From Flavobacteriaceae bacterium Ga0077528 (GTDB lineage Bacteria; Bacteroidota; Bacteroidia; Flavobacteriales; Flavobacteriaceae), in NCBI GenBank assembly GCA_001464475.1, contig LNDX01000031.1, positions 1-45,794 of the forward strand: a DNA stretch of 45,794 nucleotides. Reading direction: 5' to 3'. The notes under the pieces were generated by a model. The model saw only the letters and a list, made by a program, of their open reading frames with translations, was not told the origin of the DNA and made no database searches. Shown piece by piece: positions 1 through 8,951 of this stretch. The first letter of the stretch is position 1; every line of letters begins with the position of its first letter. Both the position numbers and the translations under genes were made by a program.

Positions 1-162
1 TTTTTTTTAGGACAAAATCGATTTCTTTTTAAAAATCTAAAAAAAGTTCTATTTGTATTATTTGCAAATGTAAAGTTTACAATTTGCATGAAATGTAAAA
101 TAGATGACATTTATTCAGTTATAATATTACTAGATTTGCATTATAATCAAAATTTAAAAATC

Positions 163-984
163 ATGAAAAAAATCATTTTAACTCTTGTACTAGCAGTTAC
201 CGGTAGCCAACTGGCGATTTCACAAAGTCCTTGGACTCGTGAAAAAGGAAAAGCTTACGTTCAACTAGGATTTACTGGTCTCTTTTACGACGAAATTGAA
301 TTGGATGGTGAAAATGTCATTTTGCCAAATGATTACAGAGATATAACACTTCAAGGGTATGCAGAATATGGAATTACAAATAAATTAGAAGCACAATTAA
401 TTGTTCCTTTCAAATCAGTAAGTTATGAAAGCAAACTTGGCTCTGTTTCTGAAAGTTTATCGGGTTTGGGTAATGTTTCGTTGGGTTTAAAATACAAACT
501 CTACGATAAAAAATGGAAAATTAGTTCTGGTCTTATGTACACTGCAAATTCTATTACAAAAGATGCTGATATAGGATTAACAACCGGATTTAATGCAAAT
601 ACTTTTTTACCTTACATTACAACAGGTTCAAGTTCAGGAAAATGGTATTATTATGCCAACCTTGGTTATGGTTATATGGATAATGATTATTCTGATTTTT
701 TTAGAGCTTCTTTTGAAGTAGGTTATGAGATAATTAAAAACGGACATTTGATGTTTATTTTAGATACTAGAAATATAGTTTCTAAAGAAAGTGCTTTTGA
801 TAATGATGTAAATCAATGGCCATCGTATTTAGACAGACAAACCTATAATGCAATTGGTATTAAAGGAAATTACGAATTTAAAAAAGATAAATTTGGAGTA
901 AATTTTGCAGTTATTGGTGCAACTGGAATTGACAATGCTGCTTTAGCACCAACTTTAAATTTCGGATTATATACCAAACTGTAA
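163..984 (+). CDS. Outer-membrane beta-barrel protein (transporter-like)
   Basis: The protein is about 273 residues, with a clear signal peptide (MKKIILTLVLAVTGSQLAISQ) followed by alternating Gly/aromatic strands and a C-terminal Phe-Gly-Leu-Tyr-x-Lys-Leu strand, as in outer-membrane barrels. An in-frame ATG at 88 would add 25 hydrophilic residues before the signal peptide, so I chose the ATG at 163. A dyad (TGTAAAgTTTACA, 69-81) lies in the upstream DNA. It is the first gene of an operon with 986, 1861 and 2556, and the next ATG begins one base after its stop. Barrel placement is inferred from composition; the substrate is unknown. Confidence 0.7.
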   Translation: MKKIILTLVLAVTGSQLAISQSPWTREKGKAYVQLGFTGLFYDEIELDGENVILPNDYRDITLQGYAEYGITNKLEAQLIVPFKSVSYESKLGSVSESLSGLGNVSLGLKYKLYDKKWKISSGLMYTANSITKDADIGLTTGFNANTFLPYITTGSSSGKWYYYANLGYGYMDNDYSDFFRASFEVGYEIIKNGHLMFILDTRNIVSKESAFDNDVNQWPSYLDRQTYNAIGIKGNYEFKKDKFGVNFAVIGATGIDNAALAPTLNFGLYTKL

Positions 985-985
985 A

Positions 986-1858
986 ATGAACAATTATAAA
1001 GAAATAGTAATCAACTCGTATTCCGATTATTTCAATTACTTGAAAAACGAACTGTTTTCGTTGCATATCGAAAACTATTTCTATGGCTTGATATTGATTT
1101 CTTTACTTGTTTTTATTCTTGAAATTGTGTTTCCCTGGAGAAAGAACCAACCCATTATTAGAAAAGATTTTTGGCTCGATATTTTTTATATGTTTTTCAA
1201 TTTCTTTTTATTAAATCTGATTGTTTTAATAGCACTTTCCAACGTAACGGAACAATTGTTTACTGAATTTTTATCACTATTTAATTTAAAGCCAACTTCG
1301 TTTCAGCTTCTCGATTTATCACATTATCCGAAAGTCGTTTCACTTTTAATTTTCTTTTTGGTTTCAGATTTTATACAATGGATAACACACCGAATGTTGC
1401 ATCGTGTTCCTTTATTTTGGAATTTTCACAAAGTGCATCATTCCGTCAAACAAATGGGATTTGCTGCTCACTTGCGCTATCATTGGATGGAACCTGTAAT
1501 TTACAAATCGTTGTTATACATTCCGTTAGCCATTATTGGAGGTTTTAGTATTCAAGATGTATTTATTGTTCACTTTTTTGCCATAACCATCGGACATTTA
1601 AATCACGCTAATTTGGGTTGGGATTACGGATTTTTAAAATACATTTTTAACAATCCAAAGATGCACATTTGGCATCATAGTAAACAGATGCCAAATAAAT
1701 ATGGAATGAATTTCGGAATTACGCTAAGTGTTTGGGATTATATTTTTAAAACCAATTATATTCCAACTGACGGTCGCGATATAGAACTGGGATTTGAAGG
1801 GGATGAAAAATTCCCTAAAGATTTTATACATCAAGAAGCGTATCCATTAAAATTTTAA
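986..1858 (+). CDS. Sterol desaturase / fatty acid hydroxylase family protein
   Basis: This is an integral-membrane di-iron oxygenase of the sterol desaturase/fatty acid hydroxylase superfamily (290 aa). The diagnostic histidine clusters are HRMLH (from His135), HKVHH (148-152) and HIWHH (227-231), set among hydrophobic helices near residues 35-50, 60-85, 115-130 and 170-205. Family members hydroxylate or desaturate lipids; the substrate here cannot be read from sequence. It sits one base after the barrel gene and three bases before the DUF547 gene, so the four genes are almost certainly co-transcribed. Confidence 0.88.
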   Translation: MNNYKEIVINSYSDYFNYLKNELFSLHIENYFYGLILISLLVFILEIVFPWRKNQPIIRKDFWLDIFYMFFNFFLLNLIVLIALSNVTEQLFTEFLSLFNLKPTSFQLLDLSHYPKVVSLLIFFLVSDFIQWITHRMLHRVPLFWNFHKVHHSVKQMGFAAHLRYHWMEPVIYKSLLYIPLAIIGGFSIQDVFIVHFFAITIGHLNHANLGWDYGFLKYIFNNPKMHIWHHSKQMPNKYGMNFGITLSVWDYIFKTNYIPTDGRDIELGFEGDEKFPKDFIHQEAYPLKF

Positions 1859-1860
1859 AC

Positions 1861-2556
1861 ATGAAAAAAATAATTCTTTTATTGTTGCTATCCGCTTCAA
1901 GCTATGCACAAAATTTCGATTATAAAAGCTATGACAAGTTTTTAAGTACTTATGTTTCTGAAAAAGGAAACGTAAATTACAATAAAATCAAAACCAATAA
2001 ATCTGAATTGGATGCTATTATCAAACAATTTGAGAAAACGCAACCCAATGATCAATGGTCTCGTGACGAAAAAATTGCTTACTTTATTAATTCTTACAAT
2101 ATCTATACGTTAAAAATTGTAACCGATAATTATCCTCTAAAAAGCATTAAAGACATTCCTAGCGTTTGGGACAAAAAATTTATTCCGTCCGGAAAAGAGA
2201 AAATTTCTTTAGGTGATATTGAACATAAAATTCTACGAAAAATGAATGAACCGCGAATTCATTTTGCAATCAATTGTGCTTCATTTTCGTGTCCAAATTT
2301 ATTGAATGAAGCCTATTTACCAAAAACTTTGGATAATCAATTAGAAGTAGCTGCAAAAGCATTTGTTAACGATAAAACAAAAAACACAATTACTGCATCG
2401 GAAATAAAAATATCAGAAATATTCAATTGGTTTGGCGAAGATTTTAAAACAAAAAAAACATCCGTTATTGAGTTTATCAACAACTATTCGATGGTAAAAA
2501 TTGATAAAAAAGCAAAAATAAAATATCTAGATTACAATTGGAGTTTGAACAATTAA
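1861..2556 (+). CDS. DUF547 domain-containing secreted protein
   Basis: A 231-residue protein with a signal peptide (ending SYAQ) and the DUF547 fold. Recognisable blocks are the WSRDEKIAYFINSYNIYT region, SVWDKKF, GDIEHKILR, and a cysteine pair in HFAINCASFSCPNLL, ending with a YLDYNWSLN tail. DUF547 proteins are common in Bacteroidota and of unknown activity; the conserved cysteines sit where an active site or disulfide might be. A paralogue lies at 5931, also next to a barrel gene. Its stop codon overlaps the start of the glycosyltransferase gene by one base. Confidence 0.88.
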   Translation: MKKIILLLLLSASSYAQNFDYKSYDKFLSTYVSEKGNVNYNKIKTNKSELDAIIKQFEKTQPNDQWSRDEKIAYFINSYNIYTLKIVTDNYPLKSIKDIPSVWDKKFIPSGKEKISLGDIEHKILRKMNEPRIHFAINCASFSCPNLLNEAYLPKTLDNQLEVAAKAFVNDKTKNTITASEIKISEIFNWFGEDFKTKKTSVIEFINNYSMVKIDKKAKIKYLDYNWSLNN

Positions 2557-3248
2557 TGAAGATTTCGATTATAATTCCGGTTCTTAATGAAGGAAATATC
2601 ATTGCTAAATTGCTAGATTATTTACTTAAAATTCAAAATCCAAAATTCACAAAAGAAATAATTGTCGTCGATGGCGGAAGTACTGATGCAACTCTAGAAG
2701 TTTTAAAAACCTATCCTACGGTAAAAGTGATTCATTCACAAAAAGGAAGAGCAATTCAAATGAATGCTGGTGCAAAATTTTCTACTTCCTATATTTTATA
2801 TTTTTTGCATTGCGATACCTTTCCTCCAAAAGATTTTGATGTTGAAATTAGTGCTAAAGTCCAAAATAAATATCCTTCGGGCTGCTTCAAAATGAAATTT
2901 GATAGTAATCATATTGTTTTAAAAGTATCGCAATGGTTTACGCAATTCAATCATAAATCCTGTCGTGGCGGCGATCAATCGCTGTTTGTTGTACGAAATT
3001 TATTCGATAAACTAAATGGTTTTAATGAAAATATAACCATTTATGAAGACAACGAATTCATTGGTAGATTATACAAAAATTCAACATTTACTATAATCCA
3101 AAAAACGGTGATAACTTCTGCTAGAAAATACCATAAAAATGGTGTTTGGAAATTACAATTTCATTTCATAATAATTCATTTACTAAACTACATGGGATTC
3201 AGCAATAGTTCAATACAAAAATATTATTCCAAAAATATTAACAATTAA
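2556..3248 (+). CDS. GT2 glycosyltransferase, TIGR04283 type
   Basis: This is a family 2 glycosyltransferase of about 230 residues. It has the N-terminal nucleotide-binding strand ISIIIPVLNEGN, the VDGGSTDAT block, a metal-binding HCDTFPP (DxD-like) motif, and a GGDQSLFV/ITIYEDNEF acceptor region. This length and motif set match the TIGR04283 group sometimes named for arsenosugar biosynthesis, although no ArsM or ArsS is present here. An in-frame ATG at 2538 exists, but the one at 2556 overlaps the previous stop (TAATG) and starts right at the fold. It is the last gene of the operon and is followed by a bidirectional terminator. Confidence 0.85.
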   Translation: MKISIIIPVLNEGNIIAKLLDYLLKIQNPKFTKEIIVVDGGSTDATLEVLKTYPTVKVIHSQKGRAIQMNAGAKFSTSYILYFLHCDTFPPKDFDVEISAKVQNKYPSGCFKMKFDSNHIVLKVSQWFTQFNHKSCRGGDQSLFVVRNLFDKLNGFNENITIYEDNEFIGRLYKNSTFTIIQKTVITSARKYHKNGVWKLQFHFIIIHLLNYMGFSNSSIQKYYSKNINN

Positions 3249-3425
3249 TAGCATTTTTTTTTTAAAAAGCTAATAAAACCCTATTTTTGTTAAAAAATCT
3301 ACTGCTATGTAATTTTTTGGACTTTCTAGCGAGTATTTATTAGTTTTTAATTAAATATAGATTCTGCATATAGCATTTATCAAAAACGATTGATAAAAAT
3401 ATAATCCTATTTTTTTTGTTTAAAG

Positions 3426-3459
3426 AGAAAGTGTAATCTATTATTAGATTGCACTTTCT
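3426..3459. terminator. Bidirectional hairpin terminator between convergent operons
   Basis: The arms AGAAAGTGTAATCT (3426-3439) and AGATTGCACTTTCT (3446-3459) pair over 14 bp with one wobble around a 6-nt loop, ATTATT. The hairpin sits between the plus-strand operon ending at 3248 and the minus-strand gene whose stop is at 3459-3461. The flanks are T-rich on both strands. The rest of 3249-3425 is AT-rich and holds no gene that I can see. Confidence 0.8.
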
Positions 3460-4448
3460 TAATTTTTAGAATAATAGTTTTTTACAATTTTTTCGGATGG
3501 TTTATTCTGAACGGTATAATCACTATCACCACTTCCTCCTGCTTCATTATGATTATCATACCATTTCCACAAAAAACCGCCTGCAAACCAATCTTCTTTC
3601 CAAAATTGATTAAAAATAGCTATTAACGCATTTTCCTGACCTTTAAAATTTACAGTTCTACTTTTAGAATGATCCCATGGTTCTAGGGTTGCGAAATCTT
3701 TACTTTGGTACCCATATTCTGTAAAAAGAATTTTTTTATTGTATTTTTTTGACAACAATCGCATTTCTTTTTTTAAAGGTTGCCATGAAGTTTCTAGTGA
3801 TTTAATTGTAGGTGTTTTACCAGTATCTAAAGGAAAATAAGCATCAATACCTATATAATCTAGCGAAGCTATAAATGGAACTGATTTATAAGTATCCCAA
3901 TTCTCTGCATAGGTTATTTTACCTTTATAAATTTTTTTAATTTTTGAAATCATATTAATCCAATACTTTGGTCGAGCAATTACAAACGAATTCATTTCAG
4001 TTCCAACGCAAAATAATTCACATTTAGTTGTTTGAGCAATCTTAGCATAAAAAAGAATGTAATTTTCGTAATTATCTTCTAATGCTTTCCATTCTTTTTC
4101 AGACTTCATTTTAATTCGTCCAGTAAATCCGCCTTTGGGAATCCAAATTTGAGGTTTAAGCATTATTTTAATATTCTTTTGCTTGAACATCTTCGTTGTT
4201 TTTTCTATTCCTTCTTTTCGTTCATTAATCCATTGACGTTCACTATTAAAAATCAATAAGTGATCGCTTTCTGTTTTCATAAAAGCGAAAGGCATCAAAG
4301 TAACCCAATTGGCGTTTATAGTAATTAGAGGTTCTATTGCATCGATTGTAACTTCTCTATCCGATGCTACAAAACTAATTCCGTTAATTTTCTTTTGAGC
4401 ATTAGTTGAGAAGCCAATAAAGAGAAGCACAATGAAAGTCTTTTTCAT
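3459..4448 (-). CDS. GH113-like glycoside hydrolase (TIM-barrel)
   Basis: A secreted 329-residue protein (signal peptide ending TNAQ) with features of GH113-like TIM barrels. After the signal comes NGISFVASDREVT, then an Asn/Trp-rich strand, a candidate acid/base glutamate in CVGTEMNSF, YIGIDAYFPL, and a candidate nucleophile glutamate in LFTEYGYQS near the C-terminus, followed by GGFLWKWYDNH. GH113 enzymes act on beta-mannans, but substrate transfer at this distance is uncertain. It lies 9 bp downstream of the POTRA/barrel gene on the same strand, probably one operon, and ends in the shared terminator. Confidence 0.75.
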   Translation of the reverse strand: MKKTFIVLLFIGFSTNAQKKINGISFVASDREVTIDAIEPLITINANWVTLMPFAFMKTESDHLLIFNSERQWINERKEGIEKTTKMFKQKNIKIMLKPQIWIPKGGFTGRIKMKSEKEWKALEDNYENYILFYAKIAQTTKCELFCVGTEMNSFVIARPKYWINMISKIKKIYKGKITYAENWDTYKSVPFIASLDYIGIDAYFPLDTGKTPTIKSLETSWQPLKKEMRLLSKKYNKKILFTEYGYQSKDFATLEPWDHSKSRTVNFKGQENALIAIFNQFWKEDWFAGGFLWKWYDNHNEAGGSGDSDYTVQNKPSEKIVKNYYSKN

Positions 4449-4457
4449 AATTATTTT

Positions 4458-5714
4458 TTAAAAATACTGTCCAATTCCAAAAACAATTCCATTTGAAGCA
4501 TTTTTAGTTATACCATATCCATAATCTATTCTAAAGGTGGCGTTAAATATGGTTTTATGGATAAATCGCAACCCTAAACCAGGGTAAATACGAATATTTT
4601 TGTTGTCATAAAAGTCGCTAAAATTACCACCTGCCTGTCGCCAAGTTCCAGCATCTATAAAGGCATTTCCTTGTAGCACAAACCAATTTTTTTCATAAAG
4701 CGTTTTTCTAAATTCTGTGTTTAGTACAATTGTACCAGTACCACGATCAATTATATTCCCAACGCCTCTAACATTCACATTATTATCAACCGAAAAAGGC
4801 GCAAAAGGAGTAACTTCGTTTGTAGACAAACCTACTCGTAATCTACTAGCCCAATTCCCTTTATTACCAACTCTTTTGAAATAAGATAAATCATTCCAGC
4901 CAATATAAAATCTATCTTGCAACAGACCTGAATTCTCGACAACCTGAAAGAAACATGAATTTCTAAAACCTTTCACCAAATAGTAGTCATAGGTTAAATT
5001 GTCGAACAAGTAACTGGATTTAAATAAATACTTGTCGATATTTAATGATAAAGGAACATCAGCTCTAGTACCTCCGTCCTTATATTGGTAATCCTCATTA
5101 AAAATGGAAAAGCCAAGTTTAATTGAATTTCTGTAATCCAAACGATATACACCAAGCAATTCTGCAGAAGTATTTATATATTGGTAATTCGCTTTTTGTC
5201 CTTCAAAAAAAATAGGTTCGATACTTCCTAACTTTTGCACATTGGCTTCAAGTCCAAATTTGGTACTAAATAAAAAAGGAGATGAATAATTAAATCCAAA
5301 TGAAGAAACACCGTTATATTGATAAAATCCTCCAATGGTATTATTTCTCCCCAAAAAATTATAATCAGACAATCCTATCCTGTATGCCGTAGTAATATCG
5401 GTAGTCCATAAAGCGAGATTAGGAATAATACTAAAATCTTCTACAATTAAAAAGACAACAACATAATTACCCAAAATATTGGTCTTTACTTCATAAATAA
5501 CTTTAGAAATACCATTCAATCTTGTAAGCGCATCAACATCATTATTTAACTGTAAAGTATCAACAGTTGCATTTACTTTGGTTTGAATAAAGTTGGTCAT
5601 AAATTTCTCATTCATTTTTTTAACTCCCTTCCATTCAATTCGCTCAACATTGTTTGTTTGTGAATGTCCTTTAATAAAGGAAAATAAAAAGACCATTAAA
5701 AAGAGTAACTTCAC
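4458..5714 (-). CDS. POTRA/BamA-like outer-membrane surface antigen
   Basis: 418 residues with an N-terminal signal (ending GHSQ). A single POTRA-like segment follows at about residues 22-95 (VERIEWKGVKKMNEKFMTN, later LTRLNGISKVIYEV). The rest is a D15/BamA-type barrel with a GTGTIVLNTEFRKTL strand and a C-terminal Gly-Ile-Gly-Gln-Tyr-Phe ending in Phe. It is shorter than BamA, which normally has five POTRA domains, and resembles the reduced one-POTRA barrels of Bacteroidota. It is transcribed divergently from the DUF547 gene at 5931. Its role (protein or lipid export) is inferred only from fold. Confidence 0.72.
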   Translation of the reverse strand: MKLLFLMVFLFSFIKGHSQTNNVERIEWKGVKKMNEKFMTNFIQTKVNATVDTLQLNNDVDALTRLNGISKVIYEVKTNILGNYVVVFLIVEDFSIIPNLALWTTDITTAYRIGLSDYNFLGRNNTIGGFYQYNGVSSFGFNYSSPFLFSTKFGLEANVQKLGSIEPIFFEGQKANYQYINTSAELLGVYRLDYRNSIKLGFSIFNEDYQYKDGGTRADVPLSLNIDKYLFKSSYLFDNLTYDYYLVKGFRNSCFFQVVENSGLLQDRFYIGWNDLSYFKRVGNKGNWASRLRVGLSTNEVTPFAPFSVDNNVNVRGVGNIIDRGTGTIVLNTEFRKTLYEKNWFVLQGNAFIDAGTWRQAGGNFSDFYDNKNIRIYPGLGLRFIHKTIFNATFRIDYGYGITKNASNGIVFGIGQYF

Positions 5715-5862
5715 AATTTAATTTTTTATCAATTCAAATATCGCAAGAATTATTCACAAAACTAATCAATTGAAATATATTTCGATATTATTCAATGGCT
5801 TAGGAGGATAAATCTAAATAAAAAGTAAAAATAGAACAGAAATGATATGATTTTAGTGTAAA

Positions 5863-5907
5863 TGTAAAGTACATGACAAATCAAACTTTTATAACAACGT
5901 AATTTTA
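5863..5907 (+). promoter_or_regulatory. Code A promoter: 11-bp TG repeats + TGACA-N21-TAATTTTA
   Basis: TGTAAA at 5863 and TGACAA at 5874 are direct half-sites exactly 11 bp apart. ATGACA (5873-5878) is followed after exactly 21 nt by TAATTTTA (5900-5907), a variant of the Bacteroidota TAnnTTTG box. The DUF547 start codon lies 23 nt further. The same 45-nt arrangement recurs before 16325, 18969, 27760, 32001 and 32602. Confidence 0.65.
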
Positions 5908-5930
5908 CTAAAAATAATAACACACAAATT

Positions 5931-6644
5931 ATGGTAAAGTATATTTCTATTCTGTTTTTTTTCATGGCTACTTCTAGTAACGCGCAAAACATCAGTACTT
6001 TTTTTTCAAAAACAGATGCTTTTTTAAAGAAAAATGTTTCCAATGGTAAAGTGGATTATCAATCCATTAAAAGTGATCCGGGTTCATTAAATGATATTTT
6101 AGAGATAGCTTCCAAAATAGATCTATCTAAAGAAAATGCAACCAATTCAAAAGCATTTTGGATTAATGCCTACAATTTATCCCTTATTAAAGGTGTCGTA
6201 ACTAAATATCCTGTAAAAGCACCGACGGATATTGCAGGATTATTTGATAAAACTACTTATACAATAGCAGAAAAAAAATACACGCTTAATGATATTGAGA
6301 ACAAAATGTTACGCGAAAAATATAATGATGCAAGAGTTCATTTTGTTTTAGTTTGTGGCGCAATTGGTTGTCCGCCTATCATAAATGTTGCTTATTTGCC
6401 GGAAACTTTAGACGCGCAATTGAATAAACAAACAAAAATTGCATTAAACAATCCAAATTTTATTAAAGTAAATAGTGGTTCAAAAAAAGTAGCACTTTCG
6501 CAAATATTTGAATGGTATAAAAATGATTTTATTTCTAAAGGAAAAAATGAAATTGATTTTATTAATCAATACAGAGAAGATAAAATTGATGCAACATTTA
6601 AAACGTCTTATTATCCGTATGACTGGACTTTAAATAAAAAATAA
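5931..6644 (+). CDS. DUF547 domain-containing secreted protein (second copy)
   Basis: This 237-residue protein has a signal peptide (ending SNAQ) and is a clear paralogue of the 1861 gene. It shares the KAFWINAYNLSLIKG block, LNDIENKMLR, a VCGAIGCPPI cysteine pair and a YYPYDWTLN tail. The equivalent of the first copy's INCASFSC is CGAIGC, so two cysteines are kept. It follows a Code A promoter and is 31 bp upstream of a barrel gene, so it is likely stress- or light-controlled. The enzymatic role of DUF547 is unknown. Confidence 0.88.
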   Translation: MVKYISILFFFMATSSNAQNISTFFSKTDAFLKKNVSNGKVDYQSIKSDPGSLNDILEIASKIDLSKENATNSKAFWINAYNLSLIKGVVTKYPVKAPTDIAGLFDKTTYTIAEKKYTLNDIENKMLREKYNDARVHFVLVCGAIGCPPIINVAYLPETLDAQLNKQTKIALNNPNFIKVNSGSKKVALSQIFEWYKNDFISKGKNEIDFINQYREDKIDATFKTSYYPYDWTLNKK

Positions 6645-6675
6645 AACTTACTAATCCATTTTAAAAACAAAAACA

Positions 6676-7581
6676 ATGAAAAAAATATTCTTAACCCTAT
6701 CATTATTGCTAAGTTTCGCTGCTTTTTCTCAACAAGATAGCGTTGCAGTAGAGCAATCTAACATTCAAAATTATACGCCTTCTAAACTTTTAGAAAAAGG
6801 AAAATGGGATATCAAATGGTTTAATAATTTATATACTCAAACCCGAGCTGAAAGTAATGGAATAACTAGCGATGTACCTCGATCAAATTTCTTTACTACA
6901 TCTTTAGAGGTTTTTACGGGAGTTTCAAACAATAAAAAAATAAACGCAGGCTTAATAGTCGAATACCGTTCTAATTCTTTTGGAGGTGAAAGTACCACAA
7001 GCGTTTTTAGTTTTAATAATGAAGTTGGAAAATCAAGAACTGGATTATCACATATTGCACCATCGGTAAAAATTGCACCTTTTAATGGTTTACCGCGTTT
7101 CTCCATTCAAAGTTCATTCTTTATTCCAGTTTTTGACAAGGAAACCGATAAAAACGGTTATCTAGCACAAAACAGTTATATATGGCAAAATCGTTTTTTT
7201 TACGATTATACCTTCCCAGGAAAGAAGTTCCAGTTATTTTCTGAAATAGGAACGCGATTATTCTTTGGTGAAAAATCTGTAAATGCAGATAATACATTCA
7301 ATGAGAATGGAGGTTTTGCAAACAATAGTCTAGAAATGGCACCGGGAGTTTTCTTAAGTTATTTTCCAACAAATAAATTTACTATTTTAGGATTTGTACA
7401 ACATGCCCAACTAATAGATTTAGGAAATGATTTTTCACAGAACTATTCAGCGTTAGGTATGGGAGCAAAATACCAATTGACTAAGGTTTTAAATGTTGAA
7501 ACGTTATATAGCAAGTTTGTTCGAGGTAATGATACTGGTTTAGGGCAATCGTATAACGTAGGCTTAAGATTTATTTTTTAA
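6676..7581 (+). CDS. Predicted outer-membrane beta-barrel protein
   Basis: 301 residues with a signal peptide (ending AAFSQ) and amphipathic strands rich in Tyr/Phe/Gly, terminating in YNVGLRFIF with a C-terminal Phe, typical of outer-membrane insertion signals. I do not recognise a named family. It follows the second DUF547 gene by 31 bp. The first DUF547 gene also travels with a barrel, which suggests the two proteins cooperate at the cell surface. Confidence 0.7.
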   Translation: MKKIFLTLSLLLSFAAFSQQDSVAVEQSNIQNYTPSKLLEKGKWDIKWFNNLYTQTRAESNGITSDVPRSNFFTTSLEVFTGVSNNKKINAGLIVEYRSNSFGGESTTSVFSFNNEVGKSRTGLSHIAPSVKIAPFNGLPRFSIQSSFFIPVFDKETDKNGYLAQNSYIWQNRFFYDYTFPGKKFQLFSEIGTRLFFGEKSVNADNTFNENGGFANNSLEMAPGVFLSYFPTNKFTILGFVQHAQLIDLGNDFSQNYSALGMGAKYQLTKVLNVETLYSKFVRGNDTGLGQSYNVGLRFIF

Positions 7582-7653
7582 TAACATTTTTTTTGACTAC
7601 TATTCTTTGTAAATTGTAAACAAATCTTTAACAATAAATTAATACAGTAAAGT

Positions 7654-8949
7654 ATGGAACATATTGTAATTATTGGGAATGGAATTTCCGGTGTCACAGC
7701 TGCAAGACATATTAGAAAACAATCGGACAAGAAAATTACAATTATTTCTGCTGAAAGTGAATATTTCTTTTCTAGAACAGCATTGATGTATGTTTATATG
7801 GGTCATATGAAATTTGAACATACACAACCTTACGAAAATGATTTTTGGAAAAAAAATAAAATTGATTTGGTAACTGGTTTAGTTGTTCAATTAAATGCTA
7901 AATTGAAAACACTTATTTTAGACGATGATACCATCATAACTTTTGATAAATTAATCATTGCTACCGGATCTAAACCCAATAAATTTGGTTGGCCAGGTCA
8001 AGATTTAAAAGGAGTAACTGGATTGTACCACAAAGATGACTTAGAAAATTTAGAAGAGTATTCAAAAACTGCTAAACGAGCTGTTATTGTTGGAGGCGGA
8101 TTAATTGGAATTGAACTTGCCGAGATGTTACGTTCCCGAAATATTGAAGTTACTTTCTTAGTTCGTGAAAAGAGTTTTTGGGGAGGCGTATTGCCTTTTG
8201 GTGAAAGTCAAATGATAAATAGACATATTGCTGAACATCACATTGATTTAAGATTAGAAACTGGATTACTCAAAATTCTATCCGATGAAAATGGGAATGC
8301 TAGAGCTATTGTAACTGACAAAAACGAAACTATAGATTGTCAAATTGTAGGTTTAACGGCAGGTGTCACTCCAAATATTGATTTTTTAAAAGATTCAGGA
8401 ATTGAATTAGGTCGTGGAGTAAAAGTCAACCGCTTTTTAGAAACAAATATAAAAGACATTTTTGCTATTGGCGATTGCGCCGAGCAACATGAAGCCATTG
8501 GTTTACGTCGTTCAATAGAAGCCGTTTGGTATACTGGCAGAATGATGGGTGAAGCATTAGCACAAACCATTTGCGGTAAACCAACTCAATATAATCCTGG
8601 ACATTGGTTTAATTCAGCTAAATTTTTAGACATAGAATATCAAACTTACGGTTGGGTTTTTGCCAAACCTTTAGAAAACGAAGCTCAAGCCTATTGGGAA
8701 TATAAAGACGGCAAAAAATCCATTAGAGTTTCTTATGATAAAAACACTAATGAATTTTTAGGAATAAATACATTTGGAATACGAATGCGTCATGAGTTTT
8801 TTGATAAAGTTTTGACAGATAAAAAAACAGTAGAATATGTTATAGAACATTTAAAAAAAGCCAACTTCGATCCAGAATTTTTTACCTCACATTTTGATGA
8901 AATAAAGAGCACCTTAACACAACAACTAATCGAATTTAAATCTGCCTAA
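7654..8949 (+). CDS. NAD(P)/FAD-dependent oxidoreductase
   Basis: A two-dinucleotide-binding flavoprotein of 431 residues. It has an FAD-binding IIGNGISGVTAARH motif at the N-terminus, ATGSKPNKFGWPG in the middle, an NAD(P)-binding VIVGGGLIGIELAEM motif near residue 147, and the FAD-closing IFAIGDCAEQ motif. The layout matches rubredoxin/nitrite-reductase-like pyridine nucleotide disulfide oxidoreductases. No CxxxxC redox disulfide is visible, so it probably passes electrons to a protein partner. The polyferredoxin gene starts two bases after its stop and is the obvious partner. Confidence 0.88.
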   Translation: MEHIVIIGNGISGVTAARHIRKQSDKKITIISAESEYFFSRTALMYVYMGHMKFEHTQPYENDFWKKNKIDLVTGLVVQLNAKLKTLILDDDTIITFDKLIIATGSKPNKFGWPGQDLKGVTGLYHKDDLENLEEYSKTAKRAVIVGGGLIGIELAEMLRSRNIEVTFLVREKSFWGGVLPFGESQMINRHIAEHHIDLRLETGLLKILSDENGNARAIVTDKNETIDCQIVGLTAGVTPNIDFLKDSGIELGRGVKVNRFLETNIKDIFAIGDCAEQHEAIGLRRSIEAVWYTGRMMGEALAQTICGKPTQYNPGHWFNSAKFLDIEYQTYGWVFAKPLENEAQAYWEYKDGKKSIRVSYDKNTNEFLGINTFGIRMRHEFFDKVLTDKKTVEYVIEHLKKANFDPEFFTSHFDEIKSTLTQQLIEFKSA

Positions 8950-8951
8950 CT

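Noticed and set aside
69..81. TGTAAAgTTTACA dyad as another Code A promoter
   Set aside because: There is no TGACA with a 21-nt spaced -7 box, so it does not fit the six-site pattern; only noted under the first gene.
2538..2555. Upstream ATG of the glycosyltransferase
   Set aside because: It would overlap the DUF547 gene by 19 bp and add six residues before the fold; TAATG coupling at 2556 is the usual arrangement in this operon.
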